DNA of 64,000 nucleotides from RBG-16-57-9 sp964462185 (GTDB lineage Archaea; Thermoproteota; Bathyarchaeia; TCS64), in the NCBI GenBank assembly GCA_964462185.1, contig CAYWWV010000005.1, positions 1-64,000 on the forward strand. Reading direction: 5' to 3'. Position numbers and translations under genes: made by a program. Positions within the stretch are counted from its first letter, which is position 1. Each line of letters begins with the position of its first letter. Below the pieces are notes generated by a model. It had not been told where the DNA came from. It searched no databases and saw only the letters and a list, made by a program, of their open reading frames with translations. Shown piece after piece: positions 41,493 to 48,623 of this stretch.

Positions 41493-42044
41493 GTGGGTGA
41501 GGTCTTGTCGGATAGCAGTAAACTGGCCGAACTTGAGGCCCTCTTGTACGCTGCCAGTAGGCCCGTGAGCCTCACCGACATCGTTATGTGGCTGCGGCTG
41601 AGGGACGAGGTGGAGGCCGACTCCTTGGTCTCCGAGCTCCAGGCCGTGTATATGGAGGAGGGAAGCGCCTTGGAGTTGGTGAAGCTGAGGGGGGAGAGGG
41701 TGGTGCTCCAGTTGAAGCCCGACTACACCAAGCTGGCCGGGAGATATAGCATCAAGCCCCTCCTCTCGGTGGCGGCCCTTCGGACCCTCAGCTATGTGGC
41801 CTACTACCAGCCTGTGCTTCAGAGCGATGTGGCGAAGGTGCGGGGGAGCCAGGCTTACAAGCATTTGAAGCAGCTGGAGGAGATGGGCCTGGTGTCCAGG
41901 GTTAAGCGGGGCCGAACCAAGGTAGTCAAAACCACCCAGGAGTTCGCCGACTACCTGGGCCTAAGCGGCGACAGGACGCAGATGAGGCGCCAGCTCCGCA
42001 AACTCTTCCGGAGGCTTGAGATAGAGCAGCTGGAGAAACGATGA
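41493..42044 (+). CDS. scpB: Segregation and condensation protein B
   Basis: A 183-residue double winged-helix protein. The N-terminal half starts L-A-E-L-E-A-L-L-Y-A-A-S-R-P-V-S, the second half has L-S-V-A-A-L-R-T-L-S-Y-V-A-Y-Y-Q-P-V and V-R-G-S-Q-A-Y-K-H-L-K-Q-L-E-E-M-G-L-V, matching ScpB. ScpB regulates the SMC-ScpA complex in chromosome organisation. The usual partner scpA is not adjacent, so it is encoded elsewhere or replaced. GTG at 41493 or TTG at 41508 could be the start. Confidence 0.93.
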   Translation: MGEVLSDSSKLAELEALLYAASRPVSLTDIVMWLRLRDEVEADSLVSELQAVYMEEGSALELVKLRGERVVLQLKPDYTKLAGRYSIKPLLSVAALRTLSYVAYYQPVLQSDVAKVRGSQAYKHLKQLEEMGLVSRVKRGRTKVVKTTQEFADYLGLSGDRTQMRRQLRKLFRRLEIEQLEKR

Positions 42045-42094
42045 GGGGGGTTGGGCTTTAAACCCCTGGGGGGTTTGCTATTACCAGGTGTGTC

Positions 42095-43168
42095 GTGTTG
42101 AGTGTTGTGAGGGTTTCTGGTTCCCACTATGAGTGTGGGCTTGGGTTGGGGAGGGCGGCAGGGGAGAAGGTTCGGAGGAACCTGGACTACTATTTGGGCT
42201 GGTGGGAGAGGAACCTGGGTCTCGGCAAGCAACAGGTCTACCGGTGGGCCGAGGAGGTGTTAGGGGTCTCCAAGGAGTTCGACGCTGGGCTGGTTGACGA
42301 GTTGAGGGGGGTTGCCGACGGCGCCGGCATAGATTTGGAGGCGGTGGCGGCCTTAAACGCTCGATACGAGTTGGCTTGGGCCTCCAAAGAACAGCTGCTC
42401 CCCAGCTGCACGAGCCTAGCCCTCCTCCCACGTCGGACGGCGAGGGGCGTCACCATCCTGGCCCAGAACTGGGACTACAGGGTGGATGTGGCCCCCAACT
42501 GCCTGTTATATGTGGCGGAGGCCGAGGGCGAGCCCAGCGTATGCATCCACACCGAGGCGGGCATCATAGGCCACAAGGGTTTCAACGGGGCGGGGTTGGG
42601 CGTGGCCGTCAACGCTCTGGTTTCCTCGGGGGACCACCTGGGGGAGTCGGTGCCCTTCTTCCTGGTGTGCCGCAAGGCCCTGGCCTCCAGGGGCTTGGAC
42701 TCGGCCCTCTCCACCATCCTGGAGGCTAGGAGATGCTTCAGCTACAACATGGTCTTGGCCGCCCCTGGGGTGGCGTTGGATGTGGAGGCCTACCCAGGCG
42801 GGGCCTCGCTTCTGCTGCCCGAGGAGGGAGTGCTGGTCCACACCAACCATTTCCTGGGGGAGACGCCCCACGAAGACCCCTTCCTCCACCAGCACCCCAA
42901 CACCGTCACACGCCTGGTGAGAGCCAAAGAGCTTCTGGGGAGCAGGGGGCTTCACTCGTATCGCACAGTGGCCCAGCTGCTCTCCGACCACCAAGGCCTC
43001 CCCACCAGCATTTGCCACCACCCAGAAGAAGCCCAGCCACCCGACCGGAGGGCGGCCACCCTCTCATCCACCATCATGGTCCTCGAAGAGGGAACCATGT
43101 ATTACACCGAGGGCTCCCCGTGTTCCTCGGATTACCGCAGATTTCAACTCCAATCAAAACCCCTTTAA
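42095..43168 (+). CDS. C45-type acyltransferase / Ntn-hydrolase (acyl-CoA:6-APA acyltransferase family)
   Basis: A 357-residue Ntn-hydrolase that in this family matures by self-cleavage before a cysteine. The family start G-S-H-Y-E-C-G-L-G-L-G-R is followed by P-S-C-T-S-L-A-L, with C105 the expected nucleophile, then A-Q-N-W-D-Y-R, the E-A-G-I-I-G-H-K-G-F-N-G-A-G-L-G-V strand and S-Y-N-M-V-L-A. The C-terminus ends T-L-S-S-T-I-M-V. The substrate is unknown; amides such as acylated amino acids are likely. No signal peptide is visible. Confidence 0.87.
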   Translation: MLSVVRVSGSHYECGLGLGRAAGEKVRRNLDYYLGWWERNLGLGKQQVYRWAEEVLGVSKEFDAGLVDELRGVADGAGIDLEAVAALNARYELAWASKEQLLPSCTSLALLPRRTARGVTILAQNWDYRVDVAPNCLLYVAEAEGEPSVCIHTEAGIIGHKGFNGAGLGVAVNALVSSGDHLGESVPFFLVCRKALASRGLDSALSTILEARRCFSYNMVLAAPGVALDVEAYPGGASLLLPEEGVLVHTNHFLGETPHEDPFLHQHPNTVTRLVRAKELLGSRGLHSYRTVAQLLSDHQGLPTSICHHPEEAQPPDRRAATLSSTIMVLEEGTMYYTEGSPCSSDYRRFQLQSKPL

Positions 43169-43198
43169 GCCACCCGCTCATGGATTCTTTGACTGGGT

Positions 43199-43333
43199 TT
43201 GAGCGAGGAAACCAGCTTGATCCACCTATTGGCCTACGTGATAGGGTTGATCCCCGGGGCCTACTTCACCTATCGGCTGCTGGTGGAGCTATACTATTAT
43301 CTAGCTAGAAGGGACGAAGATTTCAGAGAATGA
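43199..43333 (+). CDS. 44-residue membrane micro-protein
   Basis: A TTG at 43199 starts a 44-codon frame whose peptide reads S-L-I-H-L-L-A-Y-V-I-G-L-I-P-G-A-Y-F, one membrane helix with a glycine-proline kink, then Y-Y-Y-L-A-R-R-D-E-D-F. Its TGA (43331-43333) overlaps the ATG of the next gene (ATGA), a strong sign of translational coupling. A CTTTAAG box lies about 33 nt upstream of the TTG. Codon use is like its neighbours. Function unknown; it may be a partner of the zinc-ribbon protein. Confidence 0.65.
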   Translation: MSEETSLIHLLAYVIGLIPGAYFTYRLLVELYYYLARRDEDFRE

Positions 43334-43683
43334 GCGCCAGAGAGCACAAGTATTGTTGGAGTTGTGGGGCTTTAATTGGATACCGTGAGGCCTACTGTCC
43401 AGCCTGTGGGGAGCCCCAGCCCCCCTTGCCAGGGGTCGAGGTGGAGAAGCGGGGTGTGGATCGACGGGTTTGGGTGGCGGTGGTTCTCAGCTTCTTGGTG
43501 ACGGGGCTGGGCCAGTTCTACCTTGGTCGAAGGAGCCGGGGGGCTGCCTTCTTCCTGGGCACCGTATCCCTGGGGCTCGTACTCTCAAACTACCTGACCC
43601 AGGACTACGTGATGGGCTTCGGGGTGGTGATGGCCCTCCTCTCAGCCCTAGACGCCTACCTCTTGGGACGTGGTTCAGGTTAG
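43330..43683 (+). CDS. Zinc-ribbon plus TM2-like membrane protein
   Basis: A 117-residue protein. An N-terminal zinc ribbon (C-W-S-C and C-P-A-C, residues 9-27) is followed after residue 45 by a TM2-like module of two or three hydrophobic helices with G-L-G-Q-F-Y-L-G-R-R-S-R-G and G-T-V-S-L-G-L. TM2 domains commonly occur with zinc ribbons in archaea; function unknown. Start overlaps the micro-protein stop and the gene is 27 bp before the AIM24 gene. Confidence 0.8.
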   Translation: MSAREHKYCWSCGALIGYREAYCPACGEPQPPLPGVEVEKRGVDRRVWVAVVLSFLVTGLGQFYLGRRSRGAAFFLGTVSLGLVLSNYLTQDYVMGFGVVMALLSALDAYLLGRGSG

Positions 43684-43710
43684 TTTAACTACCGGGGAAC
43701 CACTTTAGTG

Positions 43711-44418
43711 TTGATTGGCTTGAGGTTTGAGATTAAGCATAGGCCCAGCTACAGCATATTGTTGGTGGAGCTGGGGGCGGGGGAGACCATCACGGCTGAG
43801 GCGGGGGCCCTCACCTTCATGTCTCCCAACGTGGAGGCCGATACTAGGACTAGGCAGAAAGGATTGGTTAGGAGCCTGGCCACCAGCGTCTTTGGTGGGC
43901 AGAGCTTCTTCGTCACCGATTTCACAGCCGTGGGGGGGCCTGGCGAGGTTGCCCTGGCTGCAGCGCCCTTGGGGGATGTGGTGGAGCTGGAGGTGGGCCC
44001 CGACCAGAGCTACGTCTTCCAGAGGGCGGGGTACTTGGCTTCCACCCCTGGGGTGGAGCTGGATGTGAGGTGGGAGGGCTTCACCCGCGGCTTGTTCGGC
44101 CAGGGCCTATTCATGGTTAGGGCCGAGGGCTCAGGGTCTCTCTTCCTCAACACCTTTGGGGCGGTGGAGGCTCGGAAGCTGGCCCCGGGGGAGCGCTTGG
44201 TGGTGGATAACTTCCACCTGGTGGCCTTCAGCGACTCCTGTGAGTACGAGGTGAGGCGTTTCAGCGGTTGGAAGGAGACCTTGTTCAGCGGGGAGGGCTT
44301 GGTCACCGAGGTGGAGGGCCCAGGCGAGGTCTACATCCAGACCAAGAACCTGCGGGAGTTTGTGGAGTGGCTCTGGACCATTCTAGGCCCCAAGGTCTCC
44401 TCGAGGAGGGCCCGCTAG
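43711..44418 (+). CDS. AIM24 / TIGR00266 family protein
   Basis: A 235-residue beta-rich protein of the AIM24 (DUF124) family. The start F-E-I-K-H-R-P-S-Y-S-I-L-L-V-E-L, A-G-A-L-T-F-M-S, G-Q-S-F-F-V-T-D-F and Y-I-Q-T-K-N-L-R-E-F are typical. The family includes a yeast mitochondrial membrane-organising factor; the prokaryotic role is unknown and it is often next to zinc-ribbon/TM2 proteins, as here. The TTG at 43711 lies 25 nt after GTTTAACT. Confidence 0.88.
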   Translation: MIGLRFEIKHRPSYSILLVELGAGETITAEAGALTFMSPNVEADTRTRQKGLVRSLATSVFGGQSFFVTDFTAVGGPGEVALAAAPLGDVVELEVGPDQSYVFQRAGYLASTPGVELDVRWEGFTRGLFGQGLFMVRAEGSGSLFLNTFGAVEARKLAPGERLVVDNFHLVAFSDSCEYEVRRFSGWKETLFSGEGLVTEVEGPGEVYIQTKNLREFVEWLWTILGPKVSSRRAR

Positions 44419-45098
44419 CCAGGAGGCACCCCACCCTGGGCAAAATCCACGACTTCCAATAGGTCGCGGGCGAACACCCTGCACCCAGCCTCAACCAGCC
44501 TCCGAGCCCACTCCTCGCTCCTCCAGTACCCCACGAAGCACACTCCCGCCGCGCGGCTGGTCTCCAAATCTGTGGTGGTGTCACCCACGTAGAGGGTCTC
44601 GGCGGGGCTGGCCCCTATGAGGTTGATGGTTTCCAAGAGGTGGCGGGGGTGGGGCTTGGGGTGGGAGGTCTGGTCCCGCGCCACCACGCCATCTATGAAC
44701 CGTTCTAAGCCCAACAGGGAGAGGGCTTGGGCGGCGTAGGCGCCGTGGCTCCGGGTGGCCACCCCCAGCTTGAAGCCTAGCGAGCGGAGCCTCCTCAGCG
44801 CCTCCTCAGCGTAGGGCATGGGGGTCAGAGAGGGTAAGGCCTCCAGCTCCACGTGGTTCATGGCCTCCTCCACCCGGGATAGGGCCTCTGGAACCAGGTG
44901 GGGTGGGAGCCCCCGCTCCAGCAATGCCTTGGCGCCCCCACGGACCAGCATATAGGCCTCCCTCCGGTCCCCAGGGGGGTCTGGTAGGCCCACATCGGCT
45001 AAGGCGGCCCTTATCTCCTCCCCCATACGCTGGTAGTCGATGTGGCTCTCCACCAGGGTGCCGTCGAGGTCGAATACCACGGCGCTGAACTCCATCAA
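44415..45098 (-). CDS. HAD-family phosphatase (phosphoglycolate-phosphatase-like)
   Basis: A 227-residue HAD subfamily IA hydrolase. Motif I is F-D-L-D-G-T-L-V-E-S at residues 9-18, motif II is in V-A-T-R-S-H-G, motif III is the lysine in H-P-K-P-H-P and motif IV is V-G-D-T-T-T-D. A helical cap lies between motifs I and II. Substrate not known; phosphoglycolate or pyrophosphate are the common ones. It converges on the AIM24 gene with a four-base overlap. Confidence 0.9.
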   Translation of the reverse strand: MMEFSAVVFDLDGTLVESHIDYQRMGEEIRAALADVGLPDPPGDRREAYMLVRGGAKALLERGLPPHLVPEALSRVEEAMNHVELEALPSLTPMPYAEEALRRLRSLGFKLGVATRSHGAYAAQALSLLGLERFIDGVVARDQTSHPKPHPRHLLETINLIGASPAETLYVGDTTTDLETSRAAGVCFVGYWRSEEWARRLVEAGCRVFARDLLEVVDFAQGGVPPG

Positions 45099-45177
45099 TG
45101 GACCTCAACTCCGGGGGTTTTTAATCTCATCGACGGGGTGAATCTTTTTATCTCGGCTCAGGTTTGTTTCCAGGCGT

Positions 45178-45252
45178 GGGCTGGTAGTTCAGGGGTAGAA
45201 TGCTTGGTTTGCAACCAAGAGGTCGGGGGTTCGAGTCCCCCCCAGTCCACCA
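45178..45252 (+). tRNA. tRNA-Ala (anticodon TGC)
   Basis: A 75-nt tRNA with encoded CCA. The acceptor stem GGGCTGG pairs with CCAGTCC (one G-T pair), the discriminator is A, and the anticodon stem CTTGG/CCAAG closes TTTGCAA with anticodon TGC. The T arm has GGTTCGAGTCC. A TTTTTATC box about 30 nt upstream is a fitting promoter. No intron. Confidence 0.97.
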
Positions 45253-45296
45253 CGCCTGTTCGCCGGGGTTTCTACTCAGTCCGTGAGGGTATTTAA

Positions 45297-45555
45297 GGGG
45301 TGGTGCCTCTGGGTTTCTGTGGATATCTGTATTCTAGGGGGGACGGGGGACATGGAGCGGGGCCCGTTTCCCAACCTTAAAAAGAGAGTAATAGGTTTTC
45401 GTGGTTTTTCAACTGTGTAAGGGTGATTTTCAGGCGCCGGGAATCATCGGTTAGGAACGGGTAGTAGGCGCCCCGGGGTGCCTGTCAACCTATTTGTCGG
45501 CTATATCGAACACCGCCTTTATATCTAAAAACATGTCCAATAAAAATAATCTTTT
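45297..45555. other. Noncoding stretch with a near-perfect GC palindrome
   Basis: No ORF of substance is seen. A 16-base near-palindrome GGCGCCCCGGGGTGCC lies at 45467-45482 (one mismatched pair), followed by TTTATATC, a promoter-like box, near 45517. Composition turns sharply AT-rich from about 45530 onward. Confidence 0.35.
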
Positions 45556-45762
45556 TTAGAATTTTTTATGCCAATCGCTCTTTTTCCCGTTAAATAATAT
45601 GTATATAATAATAAGTGCAATAACAGATAAATATATGAAGATTGGATTTTTATCAAAATATCCTACATAAATAAGAGCAAACAAAATAAAAAAGATAAAA
45701 AAGATCGGGTATTCTTTATAACTCCCCCCTAAAATCCCCACATATATTGTGTCTAAATTCAT
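45556..45762 (-). CDS. AT-rich small two-span membrane protein
   Basis: A 68-residue frame with two strongly hydrophobic helices rich in Ile and Phe (about residues 19-34 and 40-57) and a basic C-terminal tail (N-G-K-K-S-D-W-H-K-K-F). Its codons are AT-rich, unlike almost every other gene in the window. A CTTATAAAC box lies so close to the ATG at 45762 that a GTG at 45741 may be the actual start. The composition suggests recent transfer from an AT-rich source such as a virus or plasmid. No family match recognised. Confidence 0.5.
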   Translation of the reverse strand: MNLDTIYVGILGGSYKEYPIFFIFFILFALIYVGYFDKNPIFIYLSVIALIIIYILFNGKKSDWHKKF

Positions 45763-46163
45763 GTTTATAAGTAATGTGTTTGATGGAATTCACGATAAAA
45801 CTAAAATGCGCTGAAATTTCGAGACAAACGTTAAAAAACTCATTTAACACCAAGGTTTTCTTAACTTTTTAAACCAAAATAGCAGAAAGCCAGGGGGCTG
45901 GCCAAAGGACGCCGAGAAGCCCGTCCCGGCATAAGGTGGACTCCTCGAAGCCAACGGCCACCCGGCCCTACAGGGGGGGAGGGGGGGTCACCCATCCCAG
46001 GCATTCTAAAGCCCCAATCCACCAGAGAGCCCCTAAAACAGCCCCTTCAGACCACGTAAAAGCGTCAAAAATGGCATCCAGACAAGGGAAAACACCCGTT
46101 CTACCGTACACTTTCATCGATAAGAAGAGAGTGTAAAAGAAAAGCACGATCCTTGCCCGTTCT
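45763..46163. other. Gene-poor stretch with copy 2 of the dispersed repeat
   Basis: The first 120 bases are AT-rich. From about 45890 the sequence is GC-rich again. One open frame on the plus strand (45936-46136, GTG start, about 66 codons, rich in Pro, Ser, Lys) has no convincing protein character. The repeat that matches 17026-17135 lies inside it on the opposite strand. Confidence 0.4.
45973..46080 (-). repeat. Dispersed intergenic repeat, copy 2
   Basis: The reverse complement of 45973-45994 is identical over 22 bases to 17113-17134. The 80 or so bases before it (46000-46080 read on the minus strand) show gapped similarity to 17030-17110, including shared ACG, GTGGT, GGCTGTTTT and GGGG blocks in the same order. 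Confidence 0.45.
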
Positions 46164-47444
46164 CTACTTGTAGAGGAGGGGGAAGGCGGTGTAGACCTTT
46201 ATTCCCAGAACCAGGTTTTCTATGGTTATGCGTTCGTTGGGTTGGTGGGCCTGGCCTGTTAGGCTGGTGCCGTAGCCCAGGCTGGGGATGCCGGCTATCT
46301 TGCTGGTGCTTATGCCGTCGGTGCCCCCTGTGAGTATCTTCATGTTGACGGGCCTACCGGTTATGCGGTTGAGGGCCTCCTTGAACTGCTTGGCGAAATC
46401 GCTGTTGGGGGACTCGTAGTAGCCGGCTGTGTCTTCCGGCTTGAAGTCTCGGCTGGGAACCAGCTCTAGGCCTTGGATGCCGGACTCCTCGACGAGCTCC
46501 TTGATGCGGTTCACCACCCTTAGGGGGTGGCTGCCAGGGGTGAGGCGGATGTCGAACTCGGCCTCGGCGTAGTCGGGGACGACGTTGATCTTGACTCCTC
46601 CCTTGATTATGTTGCAGGTGACGCTGGGGGTGTGGAAGTTGCGCTCCATGGCCTCCACCTGCCAGGGCTCCAGCTCCATGGCTGATCGGTAGAACTCGAT
46701 GCTCTCCTCCACCACGGGTCGGAGCTCCTCCGGGTAGTCCAGGGGGTAGGTGTCGATCTTCTCCACCCAGGGGACGCCCTCTATCAGCCTGGAGATGGCG
46801 TTGACCCCCAGGAAGGGCGTGGAGCCGTGGGCGGTCTTGCCTCGGGCCACCAGCTTGACCCGGGCGCCCCCCTTGCAGCCCAGGTCGATGCTGGGTGCCT
46901 GGGGGCCTCCCCCATTGCCGTCGCCTATGATGCAGACGTCTCCCTTGAAGCGGCCGGTCTCGGCCAGCCACCTGGCTCCGTCGCCCCCGCCGATCTCCTC
47001 GTCGCAGGTCCACCAGAACTCGGCGGTGTTGGGGATGTCCCCTGCCTCGTTCAGTATCCTGGCGGAGACCATGGCGGCGGCGCAGGCCCCCTTCATGTCG
47101 CTGCTCCCCCGGCCCCAGACGCATCCCTGGGCTATCTCCCCGCTGTAGGGCCCATAGGTCCAGTTCTCGGGTTTCCCCTCGGGCACAACGTCCAGGTGGC
47201 CCACCCAGAGCACCTTCTTCTTGCCCTGCCCGGGTATGCGGGCCACTATGTTGGGCTTCTTGGGGTCTTTGGCGTGGACCTCCCACTCCAACCCCTGGGC
47301 CTGGCAGAACTCCTTGATGTACTCCACGGCCTCATCCGTGTAGCCCTGGGGGTGAGCGGTGTTGAACTTGACCAGGTTGCTGGTGTGCTCAGCCACCTCC
47401 CTCTCGGCCTTCTCGGCCAGTTCAATAACTCTCCGCAGATCCAT
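46164..47444 (-). CDS. M20 family metallopeptidase (ArgE/DapE/carboxypeptidase G2-like)
   Basis: A 426-residue M20 dipeptidase or deacetylase. The metal site is complete: G-H-L-D-V-V-P-E-G (histidine and catalytic aspartate), S-S-D-M-K-G-A (bridging aspartate), C-D-E-E-I-G-G (catalytic and metal glutamates), D-G-N-G-G (aspartate) and, near the end, G-T-S-L-T-G-Q-A-H-Q-P-N-E (last histidine). Residues about 190-310 form the dimerisation domain. It would remove terminal residues or acyl groups from peptides. The frame is open up to 47597 but the ATG at 47444 lies 27 nt after TTTTATAT and starts the conserved part. Confidence 0.92.
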   Translation of the reverse strand: MDLRRVIELAEKAEREVAEHTSNLVKFNTAHPQGYTDEAVEYIKEFCQAQGLEWEVHAKDPKKPNIVARIPGQGKKKVLWVGHLDVVPEGKPENWTYGPYSGEIAQGCVWGRGSSDMKGACAAAMVSARILNEAGDIPNTAEFWWTCDEEIGGGDGARWLAETGRFKGDVCIIGDGNGGGPQAPSIDLGCKGGARVKLVARGKTAHGSTPFLGVNAISRLIEGVPWVEKIDTYPLDYPEELRPVVEESIEFYRSAMELEPWQVEAMERNFHTPSVTCNIIKGGVKINVVPDYAEAEFDIRLTPGSHPLRVVNRIKELVEESGIQGLELVPSRDFKPEDTAGYYESPNSDFAKQFKEALNRITGRPVNMKILTGGTDGISTSKIAGIPSLGYGTSLTGQAHQPNERITIENLVLGIKVYTAFPLLYK

Positions 47445-47467
47445 GGTTAAAACTGGGGCCCAGCCCC

Positions 47468-47475
47468 ATATAAAA
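47468..47475 (-). promoter_or_regulatory. TATA box of the M20 peptidase gene
   Basis: TTTTATAT lies 27 nt before the ATG at 47444, the spacing expected if the first transcribed base is at or next to the start codon. Confidence 0.6.
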
Positions 47476-47488
47476 CGTCGTCTGGGGC

Positions 47489-48535
47489 CTAGGGGATGGT
47501 TCTGTTCTCCAGGTGGACCCTGAGGCTGGCCATGGTGGGGGGCAGCAGCTCCCTTATCTTCAGCCCGTAGGGGCACCTCTCCTCGCATTGGCCGCACTTG
47601 ATGCAGGTCTCGCCCAGTTTGAGGGCTTCAGCCACCCTCTGGGCCCTTTCCTCGCTCCAACCCATCCTGCGGAGCATCTGCTTCTCAGCCCTTAGGAGGA
47701 AGCTGATGGGTATGCCCTGGGGGCAGGGCTGGCAGTAGTCGCAGGCACGGCAGAAGCTGTCCCCCAGCTCAGCCCTATCCCTCTCGATGGACTCCAGCTC
47801 CCCGGGTTGGAGGGCGTGGTCCCCGCTCCAGACCCTGTGGTTCTCCTCCACCTCCTCCACACTCATGACCCCCGGGATCACCACATCCACGTAGGGGTTC
47901 AACAGGACGTGTTTCAAGGCGGTGGAGGCGTTGCTTAGGGCTCCGCCTCCGAAGGGCTTCATGGCTATGGTTCCCACACCCAGCTCCTTGCAGCGGGGGA
48001 GGAGCCTCTCAGCGGGTTCTGGGGTGAGGTAGTTGAAGGGGATCATGAGGGTCTCGAAGTGTCCCGACTCCACCAGCTCCAGGGCAAGCCTGGGGTTGTG
48101 GCTGGTCACCCCCAAGTGCCTTATCTTTCCCTCCTCCAGTGCCTGCCTCGCCGCCTCCAAGGCGCCCCCGGGGGCTTGGACCTGCTCCCACTGCTCTCGA
48201 CGGGAGATGTTGTGGAGCTGGTAGAGGTCCACGTACTCCGTTCTCAGGTTGCGGAGGCTCACCTCCAACTCCTCCAGCAGGCCCTCCCCATCCCTGCGAG
48301 CGCTCTTGGTGGCCAAGTAAACCCGGTCTCGGACATCCTCCAAGGCCTTCCCGATGCGCTCCTCGCTCACGGTGTAGGCCCTGGCGGTGTCGAAAAAGTT
48401 CAGCCCCAGCTCGTAGCACCGCCTAACAACCCGTATGGCCTCCTCCTCTGAGACCCTCTGAATGGGTATGCCCCCGAACCCCAGAGTTTTAATTTTTAAA
48501 CCCGTCCTTCCCAGGACGGACTCTAGACTCCTCAT
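47489..48535 (-). CDS. Aldo/keto reductase with C-terminal ferredoxin-like domain
   Basis: A 348-residue protein. The AKR barrel has the tetrad: aspartate and tyrosine in F-F-D-T-A-R-A-Y, lysine in L-A-T-K-S and histidine in Y-Q-L-H-N. The C-terminal 90 residues add two cysteine clusters, C-R-A-C-D-Y-C-Q-P-C-P and C-I-K-C-G-Q-C-E-E-R-C-P, that would hold two [4Fe-4S] clusters, so reduction could be ferredoxin-linked rather than NADPH-linked. Such fused proteins are common in anaerobes and their substrates are unknown. The ATG at 48535 lies 27 nt after AATAAAAA. Confidence 0.92.
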   Translation of the reverse strand: MRSLESVLGRTGLKIKTLGFGGIPIQRVSEEEAIRVVRRCYELGLNFFDTARAYTVSEERIGKALEDVRDRVYLATKSARRDGEGLLEELEVSLRNLRTEYVDLYQLHNISRREQWEQVQAPGGALEAARQALEEGKIRHLGVTSHNPRLALELVESGHFETLMIPFNYLTPEPAERLLPRCKELGVGTIAMKPFGGGALSNASTALKHVLLNPYVDVVIPGVMSVEEVEENHRVWSGDHALQPGELESIERDRAELGDSFCRACDYCQPCPQGIPISFLLRAEKQMLRRMGWSEERAQRVAEALKLGETCIKCGQCEERCPYGLKIRELLPPTMASLRVHLENRTIP

Positions 48536-48556
48536 CCAGTATAGGGGGGAGCCCCG

Positions 48557-48601
48557 GGTTTTTATTGGTTCCACTACTAAGGGGCTAGGAGGTCTTTTAA
48601 G
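48557..48601. promoter_or_regulatory. Divergent TATA boxes for the aldo/keto reductase and iorA
   Basis: AATAAAAA on the minus strand (about 48558-48566) is 27 nt from the AKR ATG, and CTTTTAAG on the plus strand (48594-48601) is 26 nt from the iorA ATG. Both fit leaderless mRNAs. Confidence 0.6.
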
Positions 48602-48623
48602 CGAATTAGCGGGTAACCCATCT

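Noticed and set aside
45936..46136. A 66-codon plus-strand frame as a coding gene
   Set aside because: It begins with GTG without SD or TATA at a fitting distance, is rich in Pro and Ser, and contains the dispersed repeat on the other strand.
46164..47444. The M20 gene and the aldo/keto reductase gene as one operon
   Set aside because: A good TATA box (TTTTATAT) lies between them, 27 nt before the M20 ATG, so M20 most likely has its own promoter.
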